Shown: piece after piece, positions 1 through 5,807 of the stretch
Numbering within the stretch: position 1 is the stretch's first letter
How the letters are laid out: every line of letters begins with the position of its first letter
Source of the DNA: Rhodoferax sp.
Lineage (GTDB): Bacteria; Pseudomonadota; Gammaproteobacteria; Burkholderiales; Burkholderiaceae_C
NCBI GenBank assembly: GCA_021731215.1
Contig: JAKFXU010000355.1
Span: forward strand, 1 to 5,933
Direction: 5' to 3'
Length of the DNA: 5,933 bases
The notes under the pieces: model-generated
What the model saw: the letters and a program-made list of their open reading frames with translations, nothing else
Database searches by the model: none
What the model was told of the DNA's origin: nothing
Position numbers and translations under genes: made by a program

Positions 1-460
1 ACACCGAGGCGCCATCCGCAGGCCCAGGGGGGGTTGCCGGCGTGTGCAGCTTGGCTTTCTGGGCCGCGGTCAAGTTAGTCCATTGAAAAGGCTTCCCCGC
101 GCTTCCGGAATAAGTGGCGATTCTTCGTGCATCTGGCGTCATAGCATCCAGTCTTGCTTGCGCGCTGGGAGCCCACAATGCGGTTGTGTTCACCTTGCCG
201 GTGCCGACATCAATGGAGAACTTCTGCAGCTCGCCAGTCCACTTCTCGGCATCGAAGCCGGAGACAAATACGAAATTGTCGCTGCTGGTGAGCTTGGGGT
301 TGCTCACTGCAACAGCCGTGGACAGGCCGCAAAGCGGCCTATCTGACAAGGCCGTAGCCGTCGCATGCGCTTGCGTGATCGGTGTCAGAGTCAGAGCGCA
401 AATGAGTAGCCACGCCGTAAACCGGGAAGTTTTATATTTGTTTGATATTTGAGTTTTCAT
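1..460 (-). CDS. pilY1: PilY1-like type IV pilus tip/adhesin protein, N-terminal part only (runs off left edge)
   Basis: The 153 codons visible begin with a signal peptide: basic start (MKTQISNKYKTSR), hydrophobic core at about residues 15-28, and a likely signal peptidase I site after AHA (residue 33). Mature sequence then shows features of the PilY1/PilC family: FVFVSGFD, WTGELQKF (residues 74-81), RRIATYSG (112-119) and KPFQWTNLTAAQK (123-135). PilY1 is an exported T4P-associated protein that works with the minor pilins at the pilus tip in assembly, adhesion and surface sensing. Those motifs normally come after an N-terminal von Willebrand A-like domain of several hundred residues; here only about 30 residues separate them from the signal peptide, so that domain is absent. 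The C-terminal beta-propeller would lie outside the window. The start is set by GGAG at 471-474, 10 nt upstream. It follows pilX by 37 nt and is the last gene of the operon visible. Family call is firm; whether the short N-terminus is natural or a deletion is open. Confidence 0.85.
   Translation of the reverse strand, partial: MKTQISNKYKTSRFTAWLLICALTLTPITQAHATATALSDRPLCGLSTAVAVSNPKLTSSDNFVFVSGFDAEKWTGELQKFSIDVGTGKVNTTALWAPSAQARLDAMTPDARRIATYSGSAGKPFQWTNLTAAQKAKLHTPATPPGPADGASV
324..340. repeat. Perfect inverted repeat, 7-bp arms, 3-nt loop, inside pilY1
   Basis: AGGCCGC, AAA, GCGGCCT form a perfect GC-rich hairpin within the pilY1 coding sequence. It encodes the residues RPLCG, exactly between the signal-peptide region and the part resembling the post-vWA segment of PilY1. 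No T-run follows on either strand, so it is not a canonical terminator. Confidence 0.7.
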
Positions 461-497
461 CGCGTCATGGCTCCATATCTGGGTGGGCGTTATAGGT

Positions 498-1076
498 TTA
501 TACGGCTAGCAGAACCTGCACCGCGCTCAAGGTGTTGCGCGGCCCGCTGACCTGCACCGTAACCCGGTAATACACATTGTCTGAGACGAACACCGTATGC
601 CCGGACGCCTTGCTGTCGTTGTTGAGCGCCGGCGGCTGTAGGCAGGTATCGGGACTTGTTGCTCCGGCGTTTAGGCACATCCGCTCAATGACGTAGCGCA
701 CCTTGTTCCCGCTCGCCGCACCCACAGTATCGGAGGCGGCATCAAGACGCGCCCCCGGGACGGCCACCGCCGGATCGTACGTGGCGTAGTAGTAGCGCTC
801 CAGGTCATCCTGAGTCTTATCGGTAATGGTCGGTACGGTAAGCGCTTTGAATGCCGCTTCCACGCCGGAGTCGGCCTCCTGGATCGTGCCCTGCTTGAAT
901 GCCACATTGCCGGCGATGGCGTTAGCAGTATCGACCGAGCGCACCAAGGCAATCGCGGCCAACATGAGGGCGACCAGAGCAATCAAGGCGAAGAACAGAA
1001 CCACGCCGCCCTGCTGTTGTTTCATCGCAGGTTTGGCGTTGCGGATTTGCAGCCGGTATCGGCATTTAGCGATCAT
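498..1076 (-). CDS. pilX: PilX-like type IV pilus minor pilin
   Basis: Predicted 192-residue prepilin-like protein. Residues 18-47 (MKQQQGG then VVLFFALIALVALML...) form a short basic leader, a GG processing site and a long hydrophobic helix, followed by AGNVAFKQGTIQEADSGVEAAF. That matches the PilX N-terminal pattern (QxGVVLxxxLIxL...AGN...A.EA...A). Cleavage is expected after Gly24, giving Val25 as residue +1. Position +5 is Phe rather than the Glu of most pilins; absence of Glu5 is usual for PilX and the related GspK. PilX helps form the pilus-priming minor-pilin complex in the inner membrane. I chose ATG 1076 because AAGGAAG lies 5 nt upstream. ATG 1097 would overlap the pilW stop as ATGA but lacks a good site, and ATG 1025 also lacks one. 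It lies 17 nt after pilW and 37 nt before pilY1 in the same operon. Confidence 0.85.
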   Translation of the reverse strand: MIAKCRYRLQIRNAKPAMKQQQGGVVLFFALIALVALMLAAIALVRSVDTANAIAGNVAFKQGTIQEADSGVEAAFKALTVPTITDKTQDDLERYYYATYDPAVAVPGARLDAASDTVGAASGNKVRYVIERMCLNAGATSPDTCLQPPALNNDSKASGHTVFVSDNVYYRVTVQVSGPRNTLSAVQVLLAV

Positions 1077-1081
1077 GTCTG

Positions 1082-1089
1082 CTTCCTTT
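1082..1089 (-). promoter_or_regulatory. Ribosome binding site of pilX
   Basis: Minus-strand AAAGGAAG ends 5 nt before ATG 1076. It decides between three possible in-frame starts (1097, 1076, 1025) in favour of 1076. Confidence 0.65.
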
Positions 1090-1093
1090 GTTT

Positions 1094-2155
1094 TCATAGG
1101 TTCGCCCACAGCACGTTGCGCAGCGGCGCAATGGTCTCGTACACCTTGTAGCGGTGGCACTGCCAGTCCGGATCATCCGTTAAGTCCACCTTCGGCCCCC
1201 CGGGCCACGAAACGGGCGCGACCGGAGTCGCGTTGCAGACGCCGTCCGGCCCCGGCTTCTCGCGCAGAGAACTGCGGGCCACCACGGCAATGCGCACCGC
1301 CTTGATGCGCTTGATGTCGGCGGGGGGCGGGTCGGCCCAAACACCGGCGGCATCCACCCATTCGATAACACTTTGGCTGCCGGCGGGAGCAATACCGTAT
1401 CGCGCCTGAATGTTGACAATGTTGTCCGCCAGGACTTCGGTCGCCTGTGTTGAAAAATCGAAGGCCTCCAGGTTTTTGTTTGCGTCTACCCGGTAAGTGC
1501 GGTCGACCAGACTGCCGAAATTGAACAGCAGCGCGCCTTTGGCATAGCCATTTGGCTTGGGGAAAATGTTCTGCCCCCCCGGCGGATTCCAGGGACTGGT
1601 GCTCTGATGATGGAGCTTGGGTAGACCGTTGTCTACCAGCGTGACTTGCATCAGGGTGCAGTCCTTGCCCGGCTCGAAGGCGATGACCAAATCGTCGGGC
1701 GCCATCCCCACCGTGCTATTGATGAAGATCACCGCGCTTTGCGGCGGATGATCTACCGTAATTTTTCTTGTGATCGCACCATGGCTCGATGCGCTGTAGA
1801 GAACCCGGACCGTGTCCGAGCGCGCGCCATCGGTAATCCTGACCGGAACCAAAGGGCGCGCCGGTTGCGTCACGCCGTTGTATGAGCTGTTCGTTTTACA
1901 GCCCAGGGCCGCCGAATCCGCAATGCCGTAGCCGGCCACACGAAGATCCCTCTCCATGGTGAGCAGCGCGATCTGGCCGTTTCCCTGGGCATCTGCGCCG
2001 CTGGTGGTGGTGCGTTTTTGCCCTTCGTAATCGACGAAGAGTTGCATGATCACCAGGATCGTCAGGAGACCGATAGCCACGCCGATCATGATTTCCACCA
2101 GCGAGAATCCTCTCGCGGACTTCAGCGAGCATGTTGTGTAGGGTGTATGGCACAT
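1094..2155 (-). CDS. pilW: PilW-like type IV pilus minor pilin
   Basis: 353-residue protein with a class III (prepilin) signal. The leader ends SARG (Gly16), followed by FSLVEIMIGVAIGLLTILVIMQLF; Glu at +5 of the mature protein is the conserved pilin residue. Downstream, QIALLTMERDLRVAGYGI (about residues 62-79) is the typical PilW segment after the N-terminal helix, and the large C-terminal domain and length of about 350 residues fit PilW. It is processed by the prepilin peptidase PilD and joins PilV, PilX and FimT/FimU in the complex that primes pilus assembly and carries PilY1. ATG 2155 has GGGAAG at 2162-2167, 6 nt upstream. It starts 14 nt after the pilV stop, which implies co-transcription. 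Its TGA overlaps the alternative pilX start at 1097. Confidence 0.88.
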   Translation of the reverse strand: MCHTPYTTCSLKSARGFSLVEIMIGVAIGLLTILVIMQLFVDYEGQKRTTTSGADAQGNGQIALLTMERDLRVAGYGIADSAALGCKTNSSYNGVTQPARPLVPVRITDGARSDTVRVLYSASSHGAITRKITVDHPPQSAVIFINSTVGMAPDDLVIAFEPGKDCTLMQVTLVDNGLPKLHHQSTSPWNPPGGQNIFPKPNGYAKGALLFNFGSLVDRTYRVDANKNLEAFDFSTQATEVLADNIVNIQARYGIAPAGSQSVIEWVDAAGVWADPPPADIKRIKAVRIAVVARSSLREKPGPDGVCNATPVAPVSWPGGPKVDLTDDPDWQCHRYKVYETIAPLRNVLWANL

Positions 2156-2169
2156 AGTGTTCTTCCCGC

Positions 2170-2610
2170 TTAGCCGTTGATGTGAGCCGCTGCGACAAAT
2201 TTATGTGTTTGCGCATCCTGCGCTGCGCGCCAGACGACCGTGATGACCACTTGGTTGTCGGCATTGACCGAAATCTGCTGCAGCTCTGCGGTCGCCCCTG
2301 GCAATAAACTGCTCACGTTAACGAGCCAATCTGCCAGATTGGCCTTACTCGCCTCCGAGGCGCACACAGCAGTCGACGCGGGGTGTACATAACAGGACAG
2401 ATTGGCGCGATCGGCCCACATTCTGCCGATGATCTGATCCGTGAGGAAGCTTGCATCGGCGCGGTATTTGGCATCACCGACAGTCTTGATGGAAGCGGCT
2501 TGCAGCCCCATCAGGCCAAGTATTCCAACGGAAAAAATCAGGATGGCGACCAACGCCTCCAGCAGGAGCATCCCTCGCTGTTTCAGGAATGGTGCTTTTA
2601 TGACTGTCAT
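2170..2610 (-). CDS. pilV: PilV-like type IV pilus minor pilin
   Basis: Predicted 146-residue minor pilin. The leader MTVIKAPFLKQRG is followed by MLLLEALVAILIFSVGILGL, so cleavage after Gly13 gives Met at +1 and the conserved Glu at +5. The LLEALVAILIFSxGILGLxGLQ pattern is highly characteristic of PilV, as is the following AxxRADASFLTDQIIGRMWADR. PilV joins the minor-pilin priming complex in the inner membrane and pilus. An in-frame ATG at 2625 directly abuts the fimT stop (TAAATG), but GAGGAG at 2618-2623 is 7 nt before ATG 2610 and overlaps the upstream ATG, so I prefer 2610. The gene sits 15 nt after fimT and 14 nt before pilW. Confidence 0.88.
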   Translation of the reverse strand: MTVIKAPFLKQRGMLLLEALVAILIFSVGILGLMGLQAASIKTVGDAKYRADASFLTDQIIGRMWADRANLSCYVHPASTAVCASEASKANLADWLVNVSSLLPGATAELQQISVNADNQVVITVVWRAAQDAQTHKFVAAAHING

Positions 2611-2617
2611 CAGCTTG

Positions 2618-2623
2618 CTCCTC
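2618..2623 (-). promoter_or_regulatory. Ribosome binding site of pilV
   Basis: Minus-strand GAGGAG, 7 nt before ATG 2610. It favours this start over the in-frame ATG at 2625, which the site itself overlaps. Confidence 0.7.
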
Positions 2624-2625
2624 AT

Positions 2626-3222
2626 TTAGGCGCAACCCTGTGGATTGGTCGCGAGGGAAAGCGCCGGATCGCACATGCGCGTCCGCCCTCCGGCGCTGAT
2701 TCGCACTTGCAGGCAGCGCATTTCTCCACCCGCCGCCACGCAGCTGCCGCCGGCAGGGTTTTCTACCGTCACATCACTATCAACGCCGGGACTCACCCGG
2801 CCCAGCGGTAGGAAAATGATGCTGCTTTGGCTGGCCGCGATGAGCACATTGCTTGAGCCTTCCGACCTGGCGCGGCCCTGAACGAAGTCGGCGGCGCTGT
2901 AATTGCCGTCTGGCTGATGTATCCGCACGATCCAGTTGCGCCCGTCCACGCTCGGTACTGCCGAGCCGACGTTGGTCGCTACCGGATCGGTGTCGGTGAG
3001 CAGGAACTGCACGTTCGCGTTGCGCCGTACCGCCTCCGCTTTGGCCAATTGCAAGCCGTTTTGAATGGACTCTGTCGCAGTGCGGATTTGCGTGCCTTGA
3101 ATCCAGGTGCGGTAACTCGGCAGCGCAAGCAGTACCAAAAGGGCGAGAATGCTCAACCCGATCATCAACTCAACAAGAGTAAACCCCTTTTGCGCGGCGT
3201 ATTTCCGTGAGCAACTCAGCAT
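2626..3222 (-). CDS. fimT: FimT/FimU (GspH-type) pseudopilin
   Basis: Predicted 198-residue protein with leader MLSCSRKYAAQKG and mature start FTLVELMIGLSILALLVLLALPSY; cleavage follows Gly13 and Glu is at +5. The next segment, IRTATESIQNGLQLAKAEAVRRNANVQF, is the diagnostic GspH/FimT pattern (S..xxL..A..EA..RN..V). A C-terminal region with several cysteines (GGSC, MRCLQV, RMCDP, final GCA) fits members of this family. In T4P systems FimU/FimT connects the tip complex to the pilus shaft, and some FimT proteins bind DNA during natural transformation; which role applies here cannot be read from sequence alone. ATG 3222 has AAGGGGAA just upstream, and its first codons overlap the pilE stop by 7 nt (ATGCTGA), a sign of translational coupling. 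ATG 3249 is a weaker alternative. Confidence 0.85.
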   Translation of the reverse strand: MLSCSRKYAAQKGFTLVELMIGLSILALLVLLALPSYRTWIQGTQIRTATESIQNGLQLAKAEAVRRNANVQFLLTDTDPVATNVGSAVPSVDGRNWIVRIHQPDGNYSAADFVQGRARSEGSSNVLIAASQSSIIFLPLGRVSPGVDSDVTVENPAGGSCVAAGGEMRCLQVRISAGGRTRMCDPALSLATNPQGCA

Positions 3223-3668
3223 GATTCCCCTTTCTTGCTGATCCAGCATGTCTTGGGTACGGTCGCGCCGGGGAAGGCAGTCGTTGCCCGAACGTTCGCC
3301 TGATTAATGGTGAATACATAGGAACCGGCCGCGCCCAAGCCCTGGTTTGCCACATTGCTGGCGGTGACAGTGAAGAATTGATTGGTGTTGCCCGCAACCC
3401 AGTTGCAGGTGAAGGCGAAATACTTGACGGCCGGCGCGGCTGGCATCGCCACTCCCGGACAGCCTGTGGCGGTGGATGAATAATGGCGGTTGTCCTGATA
3501 GTACTGCTCGAGCTTGACCCGCAGATCCGCCAAAGCGGAGGTAGCCTCTGTCAACTTGCCGCGGATCACGTGCTCGTTGTAGCTGGGCAGGGCGATCGTG
3601 GCCAAAAGAGCGACAATCGCAACCGTAATCATCACTTCGATCAAGGTAAATCCGGTGCGGTGTTTCAT
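3216..3668 (-). CDS. pilE: PilE-like type IV pilin, first gene of the operon
   Basis: 150-residue pilin. The very short leader MKHRTG precedes FTLIEVMITVAIVALLATIALPSYNEHVIRGK; cleavage after Gly6 leaves N-terminal Phe with Glu at +5, the classic type IVa arrangement. The next segment TEATSALADLRVKLEQYYQDNRHYSS is typical of the betaproteobacterial PilE/ComP-like group. Four cysteines at 70, 88, 141 and 150 could make two disulfides, the last pair (CWISKKGESC) enclosing the short D-region loop seen in type IVa pilins. It may be a minor pilin resembling P. aeruginosa PilE or the major subunit; its place at the head of a minor-pilin operon favours the former. AGGAG at 3675-3679 lies 6 nt before the ATG. 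The stop overlaps the fimT start. Confidence 0.88.
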   Translation of the reverse strand: MKHRTGFTLIEVMITVAIVALLATIALPSYNEHVIRGKLTEATSALADLRVKLEQYYQDNRHYSSTATGCPGVAMPAAPAVKYFAFTCNWVAGNTNQFFTVTASNVANQGLGAAGSYVFTINQANVRATTAFPGATVPKTCWISKKGESC

Positions 3669-3674
3669 AAGCGG

Positions 3675-3680
3675 CTCCTA
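3675..3680 (-). promoter_or_regulatory. Ribosome binding site of pilE (operon leader)
   Basis: Minus-strand TAGGAG, 6 nt before ATG 3668. It is the strongest initiation signal at the head of the operon. In the roughly 120 nt upstream (3669-3789) I see no convincing sigma-70 or sigma-54 promoter by eye. Confidence 0.7.
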
Positions 3681-3789
3681 TGCCCGTGGTTTTTCTCGGT
3701 TTATTTGGTTCATCGGCTAGGACGAGCCCAGATGGGTCGCGGTTACGCATATGGCTACCCGGCAGCCAAACGGTCGCTTTTCAGGAACG

Positions 3790-4020
3790 AACGGTGCCGT
3801 GAGATTTCGCCTGGCCCCTGCCCTGTAGGGACATCGCGGCGCAAGGACGTGCTGGGGCCGGGCGGATCGAGCAGACCGAGGGCGTCCCCTCCTGGTTGGA
3901 GGGGTGCTCAACACGCTTTAGGCATCCAGCTCCACGACACGGCTTCTCCGAGGCAATCAAGGCGTCTGTCCGCAAGCGCGAATCCCGACCTGCAGCGTGC
4001 ATCTGATCCGCAATTCCCTG
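3790..4020 (+). pseudogene. Decayed IS256-family (Mutator) transposase remnant
   Basis: No intact frame exists here, but successive plus-strand frames spell a run of IS256-family transposase motifs in the right order. GAVR at 3793-3804 resembles the GxVRNKA segment. RRKDVLG at 3837-3857 matches the GRKxVLGLW motif. After a frame change, IEQTEG then WLE at 3866-3901 matches the (W)IxQTEGAxFWL segment. GFSEAIKA at 3941-3964 matches GFPEAI, where the family's second catalytic Asp would lie just upstream (DGLxGF) but is lost. After another frame change, VCPQARIPTCSVHLIRNSL at 3964-4020 matches the FPxxxxQxCIVHLIRNSL motif. Spacing between WLE and GF is about 10 residues short, so there is an internal deletion. 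The N-terminal third and the C-terminal catalytic Glu region are missing, and I see no terminal inverted repeats. This is an old, non-functional remnant. It fills most of the gap between the pilus operon and the CBM48 gene. Confidence 0.8.
3886..3904. repeat. GC-rich perfect hairpin within the IS256 remnant
   Basis: CCCCTCC, TGGTT, GGAGGGG: 7-bp arms around a 5-nt loop. Neither strand has a T-run after it, so it is not a standard intrinsic terminator. It overlaps the codons for the VPSWLEG part of the decayed transposase and may be incidental. Confidence 0.5.
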
Positions 4021-4078
4021 ACCCAGGCACAGTCACACTGTCACTTGCCCGAAAAAGCCTGGCGCTATATCCTCGCAG

Positions 4079-4447
4079 ATGATTATGACCAACACTTTAT
4101 TTGCTCGTATTGATCGGCGATCGTTCTTGGCTTTTGCATTCACGCTGGCCTCGCAATGGGTTTGCGCAGACGAAACAGGCGCACGCGCAGTCATCTTTAG
4201 CCTATACGCGCCGCACGCGAAATCAGCGGAGATCATCGGCAATTTCAACTTCTGGCAAACCGGGACGGTGGTGCTAGCCGGTCCGGATGAAAAAGGTATG
4301 TGGCGGATCAAAGTGCCTCTCCCTGCCAACCTGACCCGGATCGAATATGTTTACTGGGTTGACGGTGCATCGAGGCGGGTAGATCCCGCGCAGCCCGTTG
4401 TCCAGGATGAGTTCTCCGGGGAAAACAACGTCCTCGTCTTGCCCTGA
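4079..4447 (+). CDS. Small exported CBM48/AMPK-type glycogen-binding domain protein
   Basis: 122 residues. Residues 1-30 look like a signal peptide: DRRSFLAFAF at 12-21 resembles the twin-arginine consensus (RRxFL), and VCA before Asp31 is a plausible signal peptidase I site. Residues 36-121 match the isoamylase N-terminal/AMPK glycogen-binding fold (CBM48, E-set): FSLYAPHAKSAEIIGNFNFW (40-59), EKGMWRIKVPLP (71-82), IEYVYWVDG (88-96), and the closing VDPAQPVVQDEFSGENNVLVL. There is no catalytic domain. Proteins of this kind are inferred to bind alpha-glucan or serve as accessory domains; no substrate is proven by sequence. ATG 4079 has no evident Shine-Dalgarno; ATG 4085 is an equally possible start that keeps the signal peptide. 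The gene diverges from the pilus operon and begins about 60 nt after the IS256 remnant; the ISL3 element starts 33 nt after its stop. Confidence 0.8.
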   Translation: MIMTNTLFARIDRRSFLAFAFTLASQWVCADETGARAVIFSLYAPHAKSAEIIGNFNFWQTGTVVLAGPDEKGMWRIKVPLPANLTRIEYVYWVDGASRRVDPAQPVVQDEFSGENNVLVLP

Positions 4448-4480
4448 TTCCACCCGCTTTCTGGGATGAGTAACTTTTTT

Positions 4481-4508
4481 GGAGCTTCGTTGAATTCACT
4501 GTGATTTT
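4481..4508 (+). repeat. Left terminal inverted repeat of the ISL3 element
   Basis: 28 bp beginning GGAGCTTCGTTG and ending CACTGTGATTTT. It matches the reverse complement of 5780-5807 at 21 of 28 positions, with the inner 12 bp identical. Confidence 0.8.
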
Positions 4509-5732
4509 CTAGGCCATAGCCAAGTTCAACTTTCCACAATGAAACAGAATCCTTGCCCGGTAGTTGGTGAAGTTGCGAAACCCACGGGCATTGGCCTTGA
4601 TGAGTTGGATGGCACTGTTGAAACCTTCTGCACAGGCGTTGCTGATTCCATGTTGGCTATAGTTCAGCAGTCCTTCCTCGTGGCGTCGGAGCATCTTGAC
4701 TACTTTTTTCACAGGCTCCAGGCGACTCCTCATCGCGTTATTCGACCAGGCTTTGAAGAAGCGTTTGGCAGCTCCTTTGTAGCTGTAGCTCCAGAACTGG
4801 GTAAAGTTCTCCTTGATGCACCAGGCTCGGCTTGTCTTCAGGTTGAGCTGGTTCAAGGCCCGAAACGAGACGGCTTCAGCGCTGCGGCCATCGGGATACT
4901 TTTTCAGCCAGGCCCATTTACTGCCCTTCAGAGGCGACGAGCCAGCCTGGGACAGGCTGCGGTGCTCCTGCTTTCTCACCGCATCGACTGCCTCACCGAG
5001 GTACTTGGAAACATGAAACTTGTCGTGCACGATGTCGGCTTGAGGCACGCATTGCCTGGTTGCACTCATGTACGCCGGCCACATATCCATGGCCACCGCC
5101 TTGACCGACGCGCGTTGCGCCGGCGTGAGCGTCTGCAGCAAACCCACGGCCGCTTCAAGTTTTCTCTGAGGCACCAGGTCCAACACCCGCGAGCGGTCAA
5201 TGTCGGTCAGGATGCTGGCGTAGGTGTGCCCCCTCTCGGAACTCTTCTCATCAATGCCCAGATAGGCAATCTCTTCTTTTGTGCGCCGCAGCATGCCTCG
5301 CTCCACGGCGCTGACCATGATGGCGTTGACCGTGCTCCAGGACAGCCGGGTGAGCGTGCATACGGCTTGGGTGGTGGGACAGGCCTCAAGCAGTTTGATG
5401 ACAAAGCCAGCCATCATGGTGGTGACCCGGCTGTAGCGCTCGGCCCATGGCACGGTCAACTCTTCGACAGTGCCGTCGCTGTATTTGAGTTGGGGCACTC
5501 GGGCTTTGATGATGGTTTCGAACTGGCAGGTGTCCAAGTGGCGCCACTGGCGTTCACTCCAGCCATTGACATGTGCTCTCTTGGTTGGGTCCGTTGGGTC
5601 TGCCCACACTTGCCCTTTCTTCAAAACAACTTCGACGACCACGCGCTGGTCTGCCAGCGAAAGGTCTACCTTCTTGACCGACCAGGGTGTCTTCAGTCCA
5701 AGAAGTTGCTCGTACAGCGTGGTGTCTTTCAT
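4509..5732 (-). CDS. ISL3-family transposase
   Basis: 407 residues, apparently full length. The opening MKDTTLYEQLLGL and the motif WSERQWRHLDTCQF (58-71) are typical of ISL3 transposases. A helix-turn-helix-like segment follows at about 96-140 (VPWAERYSRVTTMMAGF onward). The DDE catalytic residues can be placed at Asp161 (GIDEKS), Asp216 (AMDMWPAY) and Glu369 (CAEGFNSAIQ); HDKFH at 236-240 is another conserved block. The enzyme cuts and rejoins DNA at the element's inverted repeats. The N-terminal zinc ribbon usually present around residues 40-95 has lost its cysteine pairs: the only cysteine there is Cys69 of TCQF, and the expected CPxC and CxxHG positions read ADPTD and YSDGT. No Shine-Dalgarno is evident before ATG 5732, but the N-terminus fits the family. 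A longer open frame antisense to it is a shadow. Confidence 0.93.
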   Translation of the reverse strand: MKDTTLYEQLLGLKTPWSVKKVDLSLADQRVVVEVVLKKGQVWADPTDPTKRAHVNGWSERQWRHLDTCQFETIIKARVPQLKYSDGTVEELTVPWAERYSRVTTMMAGFVIKLLEACPTTQAVCTLTRLSWSTVNAIMVSAVERGMLRRTKEEIAYLGIDEKSSERGHTYASILTDIDRSRVLDLVPQRKLEAAVGLLQTLTPAQRASVKAVAMDMWPAYMSATRQCVPQADIVHDKFHVSKYLGEAVDAVRKQEHRSLSQAGSSPLKGSKWAWLKKYPDGRSAEAVSFRALNQLNLKTSRAWCIKENFTQFWSYSYKGAAKRFFKAWSNNAMRSRLEPVKKVVKMLRRHEEGLLNYSQHGISNACAEGFNSAIQLIKANARGFRNFTNYRARILFHCGKLNLAMA

Positions 5733-5779
5733 GTTCAGTTCAGAAATTTTGAAATACCGGATTCTCCAACACTGAATTA

Positions 5780-5807
5780 AAAATCACAGTGGAATTGATG
5801 AAGAACC
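5780..5807 (-). repeat. Right terminal inverted repeat of the ISL3 element
   Basis: Read on the minus strand it begins GGTTCTTCATCA and ends CACTGTGATTTT, pairing with 4481-4508 at 21 of 28 positions. It lies 47 nt upstream of the transposase start codon. Confidence 0.8.

Larger units (their letters stand above)
4481..5807. mobile_element. Complete ISL3-family insertion sequence (about 1.33 kb)
   Basis: The element is bounded by 28-bp imperfect terminal inverted repeats and carries one transposase gene on the minus strand filling nearly all of it; the stop codon directly abuts the inner edge of the left repeat. Both ends start with GG followed by CTTC at bases 5-8, as expected for ISL3 termini, and the size is within the family's usual range. 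The family normally duplicates 8 bp of target. Flanks ACTTTTTT (4473-4480) and GCTTTAAT (5808-5815) agree at only 5 of 8 positions, so no clean duplication is visible. The intact gene and ends suggest it could still be mobile. Confidence 0.85.

Noticed and set aside
44..452. Two overlapping plus-strand open frames over the pilY1 start
   Set aside because: The minus strand encodes a signal peptide and clear PilY1 motifs; the plus-strand products are composition shadows with no known pattern.
3786..3795. Minus-strand ACCGTTCGTT resembling an AlgR binding site, upstream of pilE
   Set aside because: AlgR controls the minor-pilin operon in P. aeruginosa and the match is close, but this copy lies about 120 bp upstream at the edge of decayed transposase sequence. 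One short match is not enough, and no AlgR homologue is in view.
3886..3904. GC-rich hairpin as an intrinsic terminator
   Set aside because: There is no T-run after the stem on either strand and it falls inside decayed transposase codons.
3483..4082. Plus-strand open frame of 199 codons ending at the CBM48 start
   Set aside because: Its first part is antisense to pilE and its second part runs out of frame through most of the IS256 remnant, sharing the correct frame only around RRKDVLG. It is not a gene.
4448..4480. T-run at 4475-4480 as a terminator for the CBM48 gene
   Set aside because: Only a 3-bp stem can be drawn before it, which is too weak to call.
5739..5753. Imperfect 15-nt palindrome just upstream of the transposase start as an operator
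   Set aside because: It is AT-rich with mismatches in both arms and a short perfect part of 4 bp, easily expected by chance.
4539..5780. Plus-strand open frame of 413 codons opposite the transposase
   Set aside because: It is longer than the transposase but has no recognisable motif, while the minus strand carries the full ISL3 DDE set. It also runs through almost the whole element and into the right inverted repeat.
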